A DNA stretch of 64,000 nt from Candidatus Fermentibacterota bacterium (GTDB lineage Bacteria > Fermentibacterota > Fermentibacteria > Fermentibacterales > Fermentibacteraceae), in NCBI GenBank assembly GCA_002748705.1, contig PDSZ01000018.1, positions 1 to 64,000 on the forward strand, given 5' to 3'. Shown here piece by piece: positions 42,730-53,400 of this stretch (position 1 is its first letter; each line of letters begins with the position of its first letter). The notes beneath the pieces are model-generated. The model saw only the letters and a program-made list of their open reading frames with translations. It ran no database searches and was not told where the DNA came from. The position numbers were made by a program, and so were the translations under genes.

Positions 42730-43940
42730 TAGTGGGGTACCACACTGAGAAGAACACCGGCTGCTATGGCGCTGCCGATAACACCTGCCACATTGGGAGC
42801 CATGGCATGCATGAGAAGATGATTTGTCTTGTCATATTTTCTGCCTTCAACCTCAACTACTCTGGCAGAGTCAGGAACCGCGCTGACTCCTGCTGCTCCA
42901 ACAAGAGGATTAAGTTTGTTGTCTCCCCTGAGAAAAAGATTCATGAACCTGGCAAAGAGAAGTCCCCCTGCGGTTGCTATGGCGAAGCTCAGCGCACCGA
43001 GAACGAATATCTTGATAGAGTCCATGGTAAGGAAGTATCGGGCCTGGGTGCTTGTTCCCACGCTGAATCCCAGAAGAATAACAACTATGTTGTTAAGGGC
43101 ACCCTGGGCACTGTCGGCGAGTCTTCTGGTAACTCCGCTCTCTTTGAGAAGGTTACCGAAGAAAAGCATTCCGAGAAGTGTGATGGCGCCTGGAGCAATG
43201 AAAGCAGTGATAAGGAAAGCGATAACAGGAAAGAGTATCTTCTCTGTCTGCGAAACCGTTCTCGCCGGTTTCATCTTTCTCTTTCGTTCTTCTTCAGTTG
43301 TGAGAAGTCTCATTATTGGAGGCTGTATTACAGGGACCAGCCCCATGTAAGAATATGCAGCAATTGCAATTGCACCAAGGAGATGAGGGGCCATCTGGCT
43401 GGCGACGAATATGGCTGTAGGGCCATCGGCACCACCGATGATTCCTATTGCTGCAGCTTCCTGAAGATCAAATCCCAGCATAACAGAGCCAAGAAGTGTT
43501 ACGAAAATACCTATCTGTGCCGCTGCGCCAAGAAGCAGCAGCTTAGGGTTGGAGAGCAGGGCGCTGAAATCGGTCATGGCTCCTATACCCAGAAAAATCA
43601 GAGGAGGAAAGAGACCGCTTGATACTCCAAAGTAGAACATCTTGAAAACAGACTGCTGGCCGCCAAGCACATCCAGATACCCAATTGGAATAAGGTCGGG
43701 ATTGTAGGGCATGTTTCCTGCGATGATACCAAAGCCGATGGGAATAAGAAGAAGAGGCTCGTAGTCTTTTTTAATGGCAAGGTAGATCATGATGATACCC
43801 ACCGCAATCATTACCGCATTGCCCAGCTCGATCTGCCCGAATCCGGAATCGCCCAGGTAACTTGCTATGCTCACATCATTGAGCTGCAGGTTTCCTGAAG
43901 AGGCAGTAAGGGCAGAGAGAAGTCGGGAGGCAAAGGACAT
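42729..43940 (-). CDS. mmdB: Na+-translocating decarboxylase beta subunit
   Basis: A 403-residue membrane protein of the OadB/GcdB/MmdB family with about 9-11 helices. IPIGFGIIAGNMP, LIFLGIGAMTDFSALLSNPK, AAIGIIGGADGPTAIFVASQ (the Asp is essential for Na+ and proton transfer) and GAAGVSAVPDSARVVEVEG are the conserved regions. It decarboxylates the carboxybiotin and pumps two Na+ out. Start ATG 43940 follows the biotin protein gene by 13 bp on the same strand. The substrate is set by the alpha subunit. Confidence 0.95.
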   Translation of the reverse strand: MSFASRLLSALTASSGNLQLNDVSIASYLGDSGFGQIELGNAVMIAVGIIMIYLAIKKDYEPLLLIPIGFGIIAGNMPYNPDLIPIGYLDVLGGQQSVFKMFYFGVSSGLFPPLIFLGIGAMTDFSALLSNPKLLLLGAAAQIGIFVTLLGSVMLGFDLQEAAAIGIIGGADGPTAIFVASQMAPHLLGAIAIAAYSYMGLVPVIQPPIMRLLTTEEERKRKMKPARTVSQTEKILFPVIAFLITAFIAPGAITLLGMLFFGNLLKESGVTRRLADSAQGALNNIVVILLGFSVGTSTQARYFLTMDSIKIFVLGALSFAIATAGGLLFARFMNLFLRGDNKLNPLVGAAGVSAVPDSARVVEVEGRKYDKTNHLLMHAMAPNVAGVIGSAIAAGVLLSVVPH

Positions 43941-43953
43941 TTCCTGTTCCCTC

Positions 43954-44388
43954 CTAACCTATCTTCATAATAAGGGCATTTTCCAGAATGGTGTCACCCT
44001 CTTTGACTGCGATCTTTGAGATTTTGCCGGATACAGGGGCTTCAATCTCGTTCTCCATCTTCATCGCTTCCATAACCGCAACAGTCTGACCTTCAGTGAC
44101 TTCCTCGCCAACGGCAACCAGAACCTTGAGTATGGCTCCAGGGAGCGGTGCAAGTATTTCGCCTACTCCAGAGCGGCTTCCAGGCGCTGATGTTCTGTCA
44201 GGCGCTGAAGATGCGTCGGGAACAGCTCTTGTTCTGCTGAGTTTTGGTGTCTTCTGAGTCTTTCCGGGAGTTTCAATTCCCACAGTGTAGGAGCGCTCTC
44301 CCAGTTTAACCTCCACGGTGTCATCCTCTATCCGGCCAACATTAACCGAATAGGTCTTGTCGTTTACAGTTATCCTGTATTCGGGCAT
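43954..44388 (-). CDS. mmdC: Biotin carboxyl carrier subunit of the decarboxylase
   Basis: A 144-residue protein. After a beta-rich N-terminus ([20 protein letters not shown]) comes a Pro/Ala/Ser-rich linker (about residues 50-75), then the biotinyl domain with EAMKMENEIEAPVSG; Lys of AMKM carries the biotin. I chose ATG 44388 because it overlaps the stop of the delta subunit gene (TAATG), as expected for coupled translation; a longer frame upstream is antisense to nothing but lacks homology. It shuttles CO2 from alpha to beta. Confidence 0.93.
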   Translation of the reverse strand: MPEYRITVNDKTYSVNVGRIEDDTVEVKLGERSYTVGIETPGKTQKTPKLSRTRAVPDASSAPDRTSAPGSRSGVGEILAPLPGAILKVLVAVGEEVTEGQTVAVMEAMKMENEIEAPVSGKISKIAVKEGDTILENALIMKIG

Positions 44389-44780
44389 TACCTGCTCCGT
44401 TTCCGCTGTATGAAGCGTGCTCTGTCGGTGAGAAGCCTGGCTCTTCCGGCAAGTCTCCAGGGAGCATACGGCTTCTCGTACATCTCCCATGTAAGCTTCA
44501 TGTCTTCCATTCTGTTCAGTTTATTGAGATGAGCGTGTACAGCAGCTGTTATAGCCACTACCTCTTCCCTGGAAAGCTCCTTTGACTCTTTCACAGTCAG
44601 TGCAGGAGTTCTGGTTTTCTTGCTGCCTTCTGCAATCCTTCTTATCAGCGGAAGGCTGAAAGAGAGAATGACAAGACCTGAGAATACAGTAACCATTCCC
44701 ACCAAAGCCATGCGAAGACCAATGTCAATCAGACCTGGACTGGATGAGGTTACAGTCTGAAGTAGTGCTGCTGCTGTCAT
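44388..44780 (-). CDS. mmdD: OadG-type delta/gamma subunit of the decarboxylase
   Basis: A 130-residue small subunit. One membrane helix ([20 protein letters not shown], about residues 18-42) is followed by a hydrophilic tail with [20 protein letters not shown], as in OadG/MmdD. The C-terminal [13 protein letters not shown] is like that of methylmalonyl-CoA decarboxylase subunits. It anchors and assembles the complex at the membrane. ATG 44780 overlaps the alpha gene by 4 bp; its stop overlaps mmdC. Confidence 0.85.
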   Translation of the reverse strand: MTAAALLQTVTSSSPGLIDIGLRMALVGMVTVFSGLVILSFSLPLIRRIAEGSKKTRTPALTVKESKELSREEVVAITAAVHAHLNKLNRMEDMKLTWEMYEKPYAPWRLAGRARLLTDRARFIQRKRSR

Positions 44781-46327
44781 AAGGGTATGTTCCCGTGCTT
44801 TTTGGCCGGGACTTCCTGCCTCTTGGACTGAAGCATTTCCAGACTCTTGATAATTCTGAACCTGGTGTTTGAGGGAAGAATCACATCATCTATATACCCT
44901 CTGCCTGCTGCATTGTAGGGATTGGCAAACTTCTCACGGTATTCCTTTACCAGCTCTGTCTTTTTAGCCACAGGGTCGTCTGCTTCTGACAGCTCTTTGC
45001 GGAAGATGATGTTTACAGCTCCGTCAGGGCCCATCACAGCGATTTCAGCAGAGGGCCAGGCAAAGTTTATGTCGGATCTGAGATGCTTTGATGACATTAC
45101 ATCGTAAGCTCCACCGTAGGACTTTCTGGTAATTACGGCAATCTTGGGAACAGTGGCTTCTGCGTAAGCATAGAGAAGCTTTGCGCCGTTTCTGATTATG
45201 CCGCCGTATTCCTGTTTGGTGCCTGGCATGAAGCCGGGAACATCAACCAGTGTGAGAAGAGGAATGTTAAAGGCATCGCAGAACCTTACGAAACGGGCAG
45301 CCTTTACCGATGCATCAATATCCAGAACGCCTGCAAGATACGCAGGCTGATTGGCTATGATGCCCACAGACTTACCGTTCATTCTGGCAAAGCCTATGAT
45401 GATGTTCTGGGCGTACATTCTCTGAACTTCCAGGAACTCACCGTGATCAACAAGTCCTCCGATAATTTTCCTCATGTCGTAAGGCTTGTTGGGGTTTTCA
45501 GGCACAAATTCGTCAAGCCAGCCCTCTATCCTGTCCACAGGATCAGTTCCTGGAATGGAGATGGGATCTTCCATATTGTTCTGTGGAATGTAGCTGACAA
45601 GCTTGCGAATCAGCTGAATTGATTCCTGCTCTGACTTACAGACCAGATGGGCCACACCACTTCTTCCGCCGTGAATCTGGGCGCCGCCCAGTTCTTCCTT
45701 GGTGACATCTTCGCCGGTAACAGCTTTTACCACATCCGGACCTGTTACAAACATGTAGCTTGTCTTTTCAACCATGATGGTGAAGTCGGTGATTGCCGGG
45801 CTGTAGACTGCCCCTCCTGCACAGGGCCCCAGAATGGCTGAAATCTGAGGTATAACCCCTGAGTAAAGAACATTCTTCAGGAAAATGTCGCCATATCCTG
45901 CAAGGCTCTCTATGCCTTCCTGAATACGGGCTCCTCCGGAATCGTTCAGTCCGATGAGAGGCGCGCCGTTAAGTGCTGCCATGTCCATAACCTTGAGTAT
46001 CTTTTCGGCAAAGGTCTCTGAGAGAGAGCCTCCGAATACAGTGAAGTCCTGGCTGAATACATAGACAAGTCTGCCGTCTATGGTTCCGTATCCTGTAACA
46101 ACTCCATCGCCGGGGAACTGCTGTTTATCCAGACCGAAGTTGTTGCAACGGTGGTTTTTCAGCATATCGAATTCTTCAAAGCTGCCCTCGTCCAGCAGGA
46201 GATCAATTCTCTCTCTTGCTGTGAGTTTTCCCCGTTCGTGCTGTTTTGCTATTCTCTTCTCGCCGCCGCCTAGAAGCGCTTTTTCTCTCAGCGTTCTGAG
46301 CTTCTCGGCATTCCGGTTTTCACTCAT
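44777..46327 (-). CDS. mmdA: Methylmalonyl-CoA decarboxylase alpha subunit (carboxyltransferase)
   Basis: A 516-residue carboxyltransferase of the PCC-beta/MmdA type. [60 protein letters not shown] (oxyanion/acyl-CoA site), [39 protein letters not shown] and [14 protein letters not shown] [20 protein letters not shown] are all present. It moves the carboxyl group from (S)-methylmalonyl-CoA to biotin. The adjacent epimerase and the small, biotin and beta subunits support a Na+-pumping methylmalonyl-CoA decarboxylase; glutaconyl-CoA decarboxylase is less likely. Confidence 0.95.
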   Translation of the reverse strand: MSENRNAEKLRTLREKALLGGGEKRIAKQHERGKLTARERIDLLLDEGSFEEFDMLKNHRCNNFGLDKQQFPGDGVVTGYGTIDGRLVYVFSQDFTVFGGSLSETFAEKILKVMDMAALNGAPLIGLNDSGGARIQEGIESLAGYGDIFLKNVLYSGVIPQISAILGPCAGGAVYSPAITDFTIMVEKTSYMFVTGPDVVKAVTGEDVTKEELGGAQIHGGRSGVAHLVCKSEQESIQLIRKLVSYIPQNNMEDPISIPGTDPVDRIEGWLDEFVPENPNKPYDMRKIIGGLVDHGEFLEVQRMYAQNIIIGFARMNGKSVGIIANQPAYLAGVLDIDASVKAARFVRFCDAFNIPLLTLVDVPGFMPGTKQEYGGIIRNGAKLLYAYAEATVPKIAVITRKSYGGAYDVMSSKHLRSDINFAWPSAEIAVMGPDGAVNIIFRKELSEADDPVAKKTELVKEYREKFANPYNAAGRGYIDDVILPSNTRFRIIKSLEMLQSKRQEVPAKKHGNIPL

Positions 46328-46350
46328 CTTTCAACCATTCCCTTCAGGGG

Positions 46351-46752
46351 TCAGTGCTGACAGAGTTCAGTCAGTACCCGTCCACTGGACTTAGGGTGGA
46401 CGAAGGCGATTCTGGAGCCTCCTGCACCGGGTCTCGGTTCCTTGTCAATCATTCTTACTTCTTTCTCTATCAGTTCGGTTACAGCGCCGGCTGCATCTTT
46501 TACGCTGTAGGCTATGTGGTGTATACCCTGACCTTTTTTCTCAAGAAAAGAGGCGATAGGGCTGTCAGGAGAAGTAGGCTCCAGAAGCTCAATCCTGCTT
46601 TCACCTGCACGAAACATTGCTACTCTGACCTTCTGGGATGGAACCTCTTCTGTTCCCATATGCTCAAGACCAAGAGCTTCTCTGTAGAAGACCGAAGCCT
46701 CCTCAAGGCTCTCAACAGCTATTCCAATATGGTCTATCTTGTTGACATTCAT
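46351..46752 (-). CDS. mce: Methylmalonyl-CoA epimerase
   Basis: A 133-residue vicinal-oxygen-chelate protein. KIDHIGIAVESLEEASVFYR carries the first metal His, GQGIHHIAYSVKDAAGAVTE the second, and RIELLEPTSPDSPIASFLEK and GGSRIAFVHPKSSGRVLTEL the rest of the metal and base set. It interconverts (R)- and (S)-methylmalonyl-CoA and supplies the decarboxylase encoded 23 bp downstream. It is the first gene of the operon. Confidence 0.95.
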   Translation of the reverse strand: MNVNKIDHIGIAVESLEEASVFYREALGLEHMGTEEVPSQKVRVAMFRAGESRIELLEPTSPDSPIASFLEKKGQGIHHIAYSVKDAAGAVTELIEKEVRMIDKEPRPGAGGSRIAFVHPKSSGRVLTELCQH

Positions 46753-47411
46753 TCTGCTGTAACATCCTCTCGGCTATTTGCCAAACAGTTTCTTTTCCTG
46801 GTGTAATGCAACACCTGACCAGTTAAAATAATTGTTCCAGACTCTTATGCGCCATTGGGCCCGTTTGCGGTAAGTATTTATGGAGCCAGAGAGTCTTTTT
46901 TAATAAGTAATACCAGCTTGAATACAACTACTTCCAACACTTAAGATGGAAAAAATTCTGCGGCTGGCGCAACAGTTTTCAATTCATTCTGCCTGGCTTT
47001 CAAGGTTCCGATTATAACCGGATTGGAGCACGAAGGAGAGAGATGAAGAAAGATGCTGTTTCTGCCGCCGTATACTGATCATAATACTATCAATGGTGAT
47101 TGCTGAAAAGGCTGTTCAACTCTGACATTTCCTGTCTGGAGTTAAGAAGCAGGCGAAAGTTCAGCCGGATGTTATAGTTGCGTGTAAGAGACAGCTTCCG
47201 ATACTTTTTTCTGAGTCAGTTTTTGCCGTTTATGTGTCTGCTGGAACCTTCACTGATGTGCTGAATAGTTTCGAGGTGGAAACTGATGGCAAAAGAATAC
47301 TTTTTCTTACAAAGGTTTACAGAGGCACTCCCCGAAAACCAGGAAGGAAAGCATATTAAAGAAGACGCTGGGCTTCCAAAACTGTCAGTCTAACCCAAAC
47401 GGAGGAATTCA
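46753..47411. other. Intergenic stretch with a short degraded reading frame
   Basis: About 660 bp between the divergent mce and YbjN-like genes. A stop-free plus-strand frame runs from 47126 to the stop at 47357-47359 (77 codons) and contains VQPDVIVACKRQLPILFSES and VETDGKRILFLTKVYRGTPR. It has no standard start codon and no recognised family, so it may be a gene relic. Nothing else is seen. Confidence 0.35.
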
Positions 47412-47876
47412 ATGAGATATGTCACCTTTTTGTTGTGTACTGCAGCTGTTGCATCCTATGCCGCTCTGGCCCCTTCCACAGTGGCAGACTATCTGGATCA
47501 GATGGGCGCAGTCTACGAAGAGGAAGAGGGTGTTTTCTGGCTTCTTGCTGAAGATTCTCTTTCAGGAGAAGCCTTTCCCATATTCTATATAGAAGTAAAC
47601 TCTCCTATGGAGGCATGTTTCCTGGCGGGCCCCACTCCAGGTATTGTTCCGGCTTCAGGCGCCGGCAGGGCAGCTGCTTTTGAGAAAATGGCAGAGTTGA
47701 ACGCCACATACCCGTTTGTTAAGTTTGAGCACGATCTGTCAACAGGAGAGATCATATGCACCTATACTTTCTCAACTGAGAATGGTGTGGGGTTTGAGGC
47801 CTTTGCAGCTATACTGCAGGTTGTTTTCGGCACAATTGATGAAACTGCAGCAGATTTGGCGGCTCTGGGCCAGTAA
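47412..47876 (+). CDS. Exported YbjN-domain-like protein
   Basis: A 154-residue protein with a signal peptide (MRYVTFLLCTAAVASYAALA). The mature part has TVADYLDQMGAVYEEEEGVF, GAGRAAAFEKMAELNATYPF and VKFEHDLSTGEIICTYTF, the layout of YbjN-like domains. These are similar to type III secretion chaperone folds; function is open. RBS GGAGG precedes ATG 47412. It is 18 bp upstream of the prs gene. Confidence 0.75.
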   Translation: MRYVTFLLCTAAVASYAALAPSTVADYLDQMGAVYEEEEGVFWLLAEDSLSGEAFPIFYIEVNSPMEACFLAGPTPGIVPASGAGRAAAFEKMAELNATYPFVKFEHDLSTGEIICTYTFSTENGVGFEAFAAILQVVFGTIDETAADLAALGQ

Positions 47877-47894
47877 AGGAACGGAGAGAGAGGT

Positions 47895-48929
47895 ATGTAC
47901 GGGGGGATAGCTATATGTTCCGGCAGGGCAAGCAGCAAACTTGCCGGAGATATCTGCCGGATACTGGGAATTGAACCGGAGCCTGTTGAGTTTCACGATT
48001 TCTCCAACGGGAACATGATGGTAAACTTTCCCGGAGGAACGGTTCGGGAAAAAGATGTCTTCGTGATTCAGTCCGGTGAAAGGTCTGTTTTCAGAAACAG
48101 GACTGACGCATACAGAACTGTTTCAGGGGATATTATCGAGATGCTGCAGATGATCAGCGCTCTTAAGGACAGTGCAAGCCGAATTACAGCAGTAACTCCT
48201 TATTTCCCCTATGCCAGAAGCGACAAGAAGGACAAGCCGAGAATTGCCATTACAGCCAAGATGATCTTTGAGCTTCTTGAAGCTGTGAGAACTGACCGGG
48301 TCCTTGCCATGACACTTCACTGTCCCCAGAGCCAGGGCTTCAGCAATATTCCAGTTGACCAGCTTCATGCCTATACTGTTTTTGTTAGAGAAATTCTGGC
48401 AATGGGAAAGGAAAAGCTGTCCTTTGTTGCGCCTGATTCCGGAAGTATTCTTGACAACGATTTTCTAGCTCTTCACACAGCGAAAGGTATAAAGGAGGCT
48501 GGAGGTTCCCCTGACATAACCACAGGATATGTGAAGAAGATGCGTGTGGATGACAGTGAGAATCCCCTTATAAGAACAGTTGAAGGCCTTGATGACCTTT
48601 CCGGAAGAACCATTCTCATCAGTGATGACGAAATTCTCAGCGGAAAGAGTATTATTCTCTGTGCAGAGACAGTCGCTGCAAGAGGAGCCGAAGAAATTTA
48701 TGCATTCATCACTCACCCTATTCTCAGCGGCGAGGCTGTCCGGCTGATAGAGGAGAGCCCCATTACCAGGCTGTACATCACAGATACAGTGGAGTTCAAC
48801 AGAAAAGAGGCTGAAAAGGTCAACGGCGGACCTGTAAGCAAGATAGAAATTCTTTCAGTTGCTCACATATTCGCCGAAGCCATAAAGAGAATCAATGAGG
48901 GCAGAAGCCTGAGTTCCCTTTACCTGTAG
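47895..48929 (+). CDS. prs: Ribose-phosphate pyrophosphokinase
   Basis: A 344-residue type I phosphoribosyltransferase-fold protein. ICSGRASSKLAGDICRILGI and FSNGNMMVNFPGG form the N-terminal domain; TPYFPYARSDKKDKPRIAIT holds the flexible catalytic loop (usual PYxxYARQDRK). The PRPP-binding loop reads SDDEILSGKSIILCAE, while the canonical form is VDDxxxTGGT, so the loop is altered. It makes PRPP from ribose 5-phosphate and ATP if active. It is about 25 residues longer than usual. No other prs is visible in the window, so it may be the only copy or a divergent paralogue. Confidence 0.85.
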   Translation: MYGGIAICSGRASSKLAGDICRILGIEPEPVEFHDFSNGNMMVNFPGGTVREKDVFVIQSGERSVFRNRTDAYRTVSGDIIEMLQMISALKDSASRITAVTPYFPYARSDKKDKPRIAITAKMIFELLEAVRTDRVLAMTLHCPQSQGFSNIPVDQLHAYTVFVREILAMGKEKLSFVAPDSGSILDNDFLALHTAKGIKEAGGSPDITTGYVKKMRVDDSENPLIRTVEGLDDLSGRTILISDDEILSGKSIILCAETVAARGAEEIYAFITHPILSGEAVRLIEESPITRLYITDTVEFNRKEAEKVNGGPVSKIEILSVAHIFAEAIKRINEGRSLSSLYL

Positions 48930-48981
48930 CTTGAAAATCGTAGCTCTTCCGTAAGGAGCGGCATCTATCAGGTGCTGCTTC

Positions 48982-49407
48982 TTACAGGTCAAGAGAGGGT
49001 TTTTCTCCTGTTTTCCTCCAGTGGAAGAAATGTTTGAGTATTTCCCTGTGATCAAATGCTATTTTTTCAGGCAGAGAGTCTTCTGTGAACACATCAGCTC
49101 TGGCGGCGTCATCTTCTCCCTGTGGTATTCCCTTCCCACGGCAGAGGTAAACAGCGCTTACAGTGTCTCCCCTTGGATCTCTCCAGGGCCGTGAATAAAC
49201 ATGAAAGAGTTCCAATACTTCTATCTCCAGAGTGGTTTCTTCCAGCGCTTCCCGTCTGACTGCTTCAAGGAGGCTTTCCCCAGGGTCTACAAATCCGCCT
49301 GGAATGGCCCAGCCTGAAGGAGGATACCTTCTCTCTATGAGAACAACTTCGCCATTTTCCGTCTCAATCAGCGCGTCTACAGTTATCTGAGGGGTTTCCG
49401 GTCTCAT
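48982..49407 (-). CDS. NUDIX hydrolase
   Basis: A 141-residue protein with the Nudix box GGFVDPGESLLEAVRREALE (Gx5Ex7REUxEExGU) at about residues 38-60. The N-terminal ITVDALIETENGEVVLIERR and SGWAIPGG fit the ADP-ribose/NADH pyrophosphatase-like branch. ATG 49407 has GGGAGG upstream, better than 49425. It hydrolyses a nucleoside diphosphate linked to another group; substrate unknown. Convergent with prs. Confidence 0.92.
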   Translation of the reverse strand: MRPETPQITVDALIETENGEVVLIERRYPPSGWAIPGGFVDPGESLLEAVRREALEETTLEIEVLELFHVYSRPWRDPRGDTVSAVYLCRGKGIPQGEDDAARADVFTEDSLPEKIAFDHREILKHFFHWRKTGEKPSLDL

Positions 49408-49479
49408 ATGTCCTCCCTGGAACACTTTTGCTCTGACTGAGTATATTCTGCAGCCACTTGCAACTGAAAGGAGAACCTA

Positions 49480-49944
49480 ATGAAATTCATAGTCATACTG
49501 ACACTGGCGCTGGCTGTGGTGGCCTGCGGCGGAACAAATGAGTCAGACACTGAAACTCAGGCAGATGCTGAAGCTCCTCAGACTTCCGAGGAAACCAGTA
49601 CAGAATGGATGCATGACGATCTTGAAGGAGCACTGGCTCTTGCTGCTGAAACAGGCAAGCCTGTTTTTATTGACATGTATGCCGACTGGTGCGGCCCTTG
49701 CAGAATGCTTGCAGACGATTACTTCACCCGTGATGACTACATGGAAGTTCTCAGCGACTGTATTCTTGTCAAGATCAACATTGGCGACCATGAGGAAATG
49801 GCAGCAAGGTATAGCGTTCAATCTGTTCCCACTCTGATCCTCATGGATCAGGAAGGTACTGAACTTGACAGAATTACCGGAGTAATGGGATCACCTGAAG
49901 AATTCCTGCCTGTAATAAGGGATTTTGTTGCTCAGGGTCTTTAG
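49480..49944 (+). CDS. Thioredoxin-like lipoprotein
   Basis: A 154-residue lipoprotein: signal MKFIVILTLALAVVAC with Cys16 as lipid site, then an acidic linker to about residue 45 and a thioredoxin fold. The active site is YADWCGPCRMLADDY, with SVQSVPTLILMDQEG containing the cis-Pro. It acts in the periplasm or on the cell surface as a disulfide reductant or isomerase, probably with a partner reductase not seen here. RBS AAAGGAG. The terminator at 50070 follows. Confidence 0.92.
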   Translation: MKFIVILTLALAVVACGGTNESDTETQADAEAPQTSEETSTEWMHDDLEGALALAAETGKPVFIDMYADWCGPCRMLADDYFTRDDYMEVLSDCILVKINIGDHEEMAARYSVQSVPTLILMDQEGTELDRITGVMGSPEEFLPVIRDFVAQGL

Positions 49945-50435
49945 AGGTTAAACAGTGTACCGGCGTACCTGATAAGTGAACAGTCTGATCTGCCGTTTCT
50001 CGTGGATCTGTCAGGTTTTGCTGTAAGCTCTGTGACTCTTTTCGAATCCGAATAACAGAACAATCAGGAAGGACGCCTGATAAGGGCGTCTTTCTTGTTA
50101 AGGCTATTTGAATGAGATCAGTATAAACACAACAGAGCTGAAAACCTCTTTACCGTATTCTAATCATTGAAGCTGCCAGGTACAGTTTTTATCAGCAATT
50201 CTTTAACCGGTATCTCAGCCTTGCAGCCTGGCAATGATTCTCTGCTTAAAAAATTGTTGGAATCCCTCCTGCCTGATCCATATCATCTCTTTATTAAAAT
50301 TTAAAACATATTAGTCTGACTCAATTCACATGTTTTCAGCAATGCCTGCTTCAGCGGCTATGACAGCTGTTCCAGTGAGACTCTTAAGGTATATATTCAT
50401 CGGCATGATTTTCCTATTCCTGTGGAGTGTTTCAA
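49945..50435. other. Intergenic region before the dikinase-like gene
   Basis: About 490 bp; apart from the terminator at 50070-50096 I see no gene. The segment 50270-50350 is A+T-rich and probably holds the promoter of the next gene. Confidence 0.4.
50070..50096 (+). terminator. Rho-independent terminator after the thioredoxin gene
   Basis: GACGCC, loop, GGCGTC followed by TTTCTT; the stem can extend by one G-U pair. It lies about 125 bp after the stop. Confidence 0.7.
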
Positions 50436-53400
50436 ATGGAGACAAAGAATTCAATTTCGTCAAAAGCGCTGGAAGCTAATCTGGCAAAAACAAGAGGAAG
50501 CCGAGTGGAGCTTCCTGCTGATCACAAATGGCTTCTTTCAGTTACAGAAGAAAAGTATGGAATACACAAAAGAGCTCTGCAGTTTTTTTACGAGCTTAAT
50601 CATCCTTACAGTAACCTCGAATGGCTTTCCGAGAACATCAAAGCGGTGGCTGTACAGGATCTGTGGGTTTACACCGAACACCAGGAGGCTGAGAAGAGTC
50701 TTACTGTTTTTGTTTCTGTTTTTGACAAACTTCTTTTCTCGGAATGTTCCAGGCAAACCCGTGAGTCTTTTACTCAGGCTGCATTTCAGTTTCTTGAGGC
50801 TCTTCTTTCCCATGGAGACCGTTTCAGCTCCATTGTATCCTGTGTGATTGCCGATCTGAAAAGCTATTTCCATCAGTATTCAGAGGTTTTCATTTTCTGT
50901 TCCGGTTATCTGAAGCATCTTGCTGTTCCGAAAAACTCTGAAAAGCTCCTTCAGGATCTGATTGAGCTTGGCAGAGAGGTTGTTATCGGTACCGCTGACT
51001 ATTGGGCAGGAAGTTTCATTGATAGCGACCAGGGTATTTATCATCCTGCAGAGTGGAATCAGATTGAGAAGCTTGATTCAACCATAGGTTCCGGCTTCCT
51101 GGAAAACATAAGAGAGCAAGCCCGAAATGCCGCTGAATGGCAGGAGATTACTTCAATACCTTTTCACAGAGACATAGCCGCAAAAGTACGGGAGTTTTCT
51201 GTAGAGTTCAACAGCCCGGCAGACCGTGTTTTCTACCTTATAAGTCTTTTGAGAATCACCGGAATGGAACCAATGCTTGACCTGCTTCTGTGGGACATAA
51301 ACAGGCTTCTTCCTCAGGCATTCAGCCCTATGTCGCTAAAGGAGAGGTGTCAGTTCCTGGATACTTTTTTCGAGCTGTTTGAATCTCTGAGAGATCACCA
51401 TGCCGGTACGGTTCTCGGTTGTATAGAAACCCTGGGAGATGTGGTTAATCAGCTCGGTCAGGAACAGCTTATCTCGCACTTTGTTTCCCATGTTGTCTCT
51501 TTCCGGTTCATCTGCTCGGAAAAACCGGAAATAGGAGACCAGTGGCAGCTTGAATCTGACCCTAACCACATAAGAAACATAAGGACCTGGATGCATTTGT
51601 TTGAGATGAATCCAGATGCGATGAGTGACATTCTGGCTTCACTGGTTATTCACCTTAGAATCGGAGGAATCTTTATTCAGGATACTGATCTCTTCCAGAA
51701 GGATGTGACCAGGCTTCTGAATTCAAATATCTCAAACCACTACAAGATGATAAAGCACCTGGCCATACTCTTTCCGGTCTTTTTCAGTGAAATCGGCGCT
51801 GAAGGAGAGTTGAGAGATGCCACCACAGCTCTGGATGAGATTAACGAAAGAAGAGACACTCTTATTCATTTTTTCAGAAAACAGGTTCATGTTGAAAGCA
51901 ACAATACCCATGCAGATCTTGCCCTTGAAATACTGAAGTATTGGTACTCAAAGGATTACAGCGGTCTGATAAAATATCTTCCTGCAGATGTGAAGGCTTT
52001 TGTTCAGGGGAACAACAAGTACATAGAAGACATTAATGAAGTTTTGCTGAAGCTGAAAAAAGAAACAGGTATGGAAGCTGAGGATCTGGTGGAATCCGGT
52101 ATTAATGCCGGCGAGAAACTTCGCTCCATAATTGATGAAGAAAAGTACGAACAAAGCATTTATCAGATAGAGCTTCTTGTGAGGCTTTGCAGAATCCTTC
52201 AGGAAAAGTATTCTGTTTATTCCGGAGATGTGCTGCCTGTTCTGAGAAAAAGCGGTTTTTTCAACACCAGAATCATTGACAGATTAGGGAAGCATCTCGG
52301 GCTGAATCAGCACAAAGGGGCGCTCAAAACAATATACGAATTAATGTACATACTGAAAGATGTTATTCTTGATCCCAAAGAGAGCGAAGGTTGGGAGAAC
52401 ATATACTACAAGCGGCATATAGCTGCCGGTATACCTTCCATGTACGGCTTCTACAAGGAGAAGAAATTTGAGGCTCTCGGTCTTACGCTGAAACTTGAGC
52501 ACACAGCTGACAGACTGATAACAAATATCATTAATAATATAAATCTTGAGTACATAACAGTAAAGACTCTCAGAAAAATAACTGTGGTTCTTGATTTTTT
52601 TGAGAAGGGTCTGAAGGTCAGGGGCATTATCAGTACGAGTTTTGCTTCAAATGTACAGATGCTTTCGTACAGCTTAAAGTCAGGCAGTTTCTCCATTGAT
52701 CAGTACATAAACATATTTACAATGTTCACTAAAGACATACAGGAAATAATCAACAGATATTTTATTGATGTCTATGACCGTGCCCTTGAAAAAATACTTC
52801 CAAGATACTACACCGCAGATGGTTCAGTTGCTGCCAAGGGAGCCTTGAAGGAAGAATTCTACAGGGATCTTCTTGCCTCCGCATTTCTTATTCAGAAGCT
52901 TGATACTTTTGTATCAAGAATTATTGAGGCACTTACAAGAATGCGATTAACCCTTCCCAATGATATTCTGCTAAAAATAATGTCTTACGATTCCGATACT
53001 ATAATGGCTTTTCTGCATGGAAAATCATCGCGAATTGAAAACAAGGTATTTCTGGGTGCAAAGGCCTATTACCTCCGTAAACTGGCCCAGCTTGGTTACA
53101 GAATACCCAGTGGTTTTGTTTTTACCACAGAGCTATTCAGAAACCGTGATTGTATCTTGAAGTATTCTGCGATGGAAGCAGAGATTGATACAATGATGAA
53201 GAGGGGAATAGAAGCCATAGAGAGAAGGACGGCACTGACTTTCGGCAGCCCGTCAAAACCTCTGCTCCTGTCTGTAAGATCCGGTTCAGCTTTCTCAATG
53301 CCTGGAGCTATGGACACAATACTTAATGTAGGATTGAACAGAAGCATTGCTGAAGAGTTCGGCGCTGATGAAAAATACTCCTGGATAGCATGGGACTGTT

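Noticed and set aside
42732..43622. Plus-strand open frame of 296 codons
   Set aside because: It is antisense to the decarboxylase beta subunit, whose family motifs are intact; the frame has low-complexity Ser/Cys/His composition.
50422..50847. Open frame of 141 codons at the start of the dikinase-like gene
   Set aside because: It is a shadow frame within the 5' end of the 1356-residue protein, which has a good RBS and clear domain structure.
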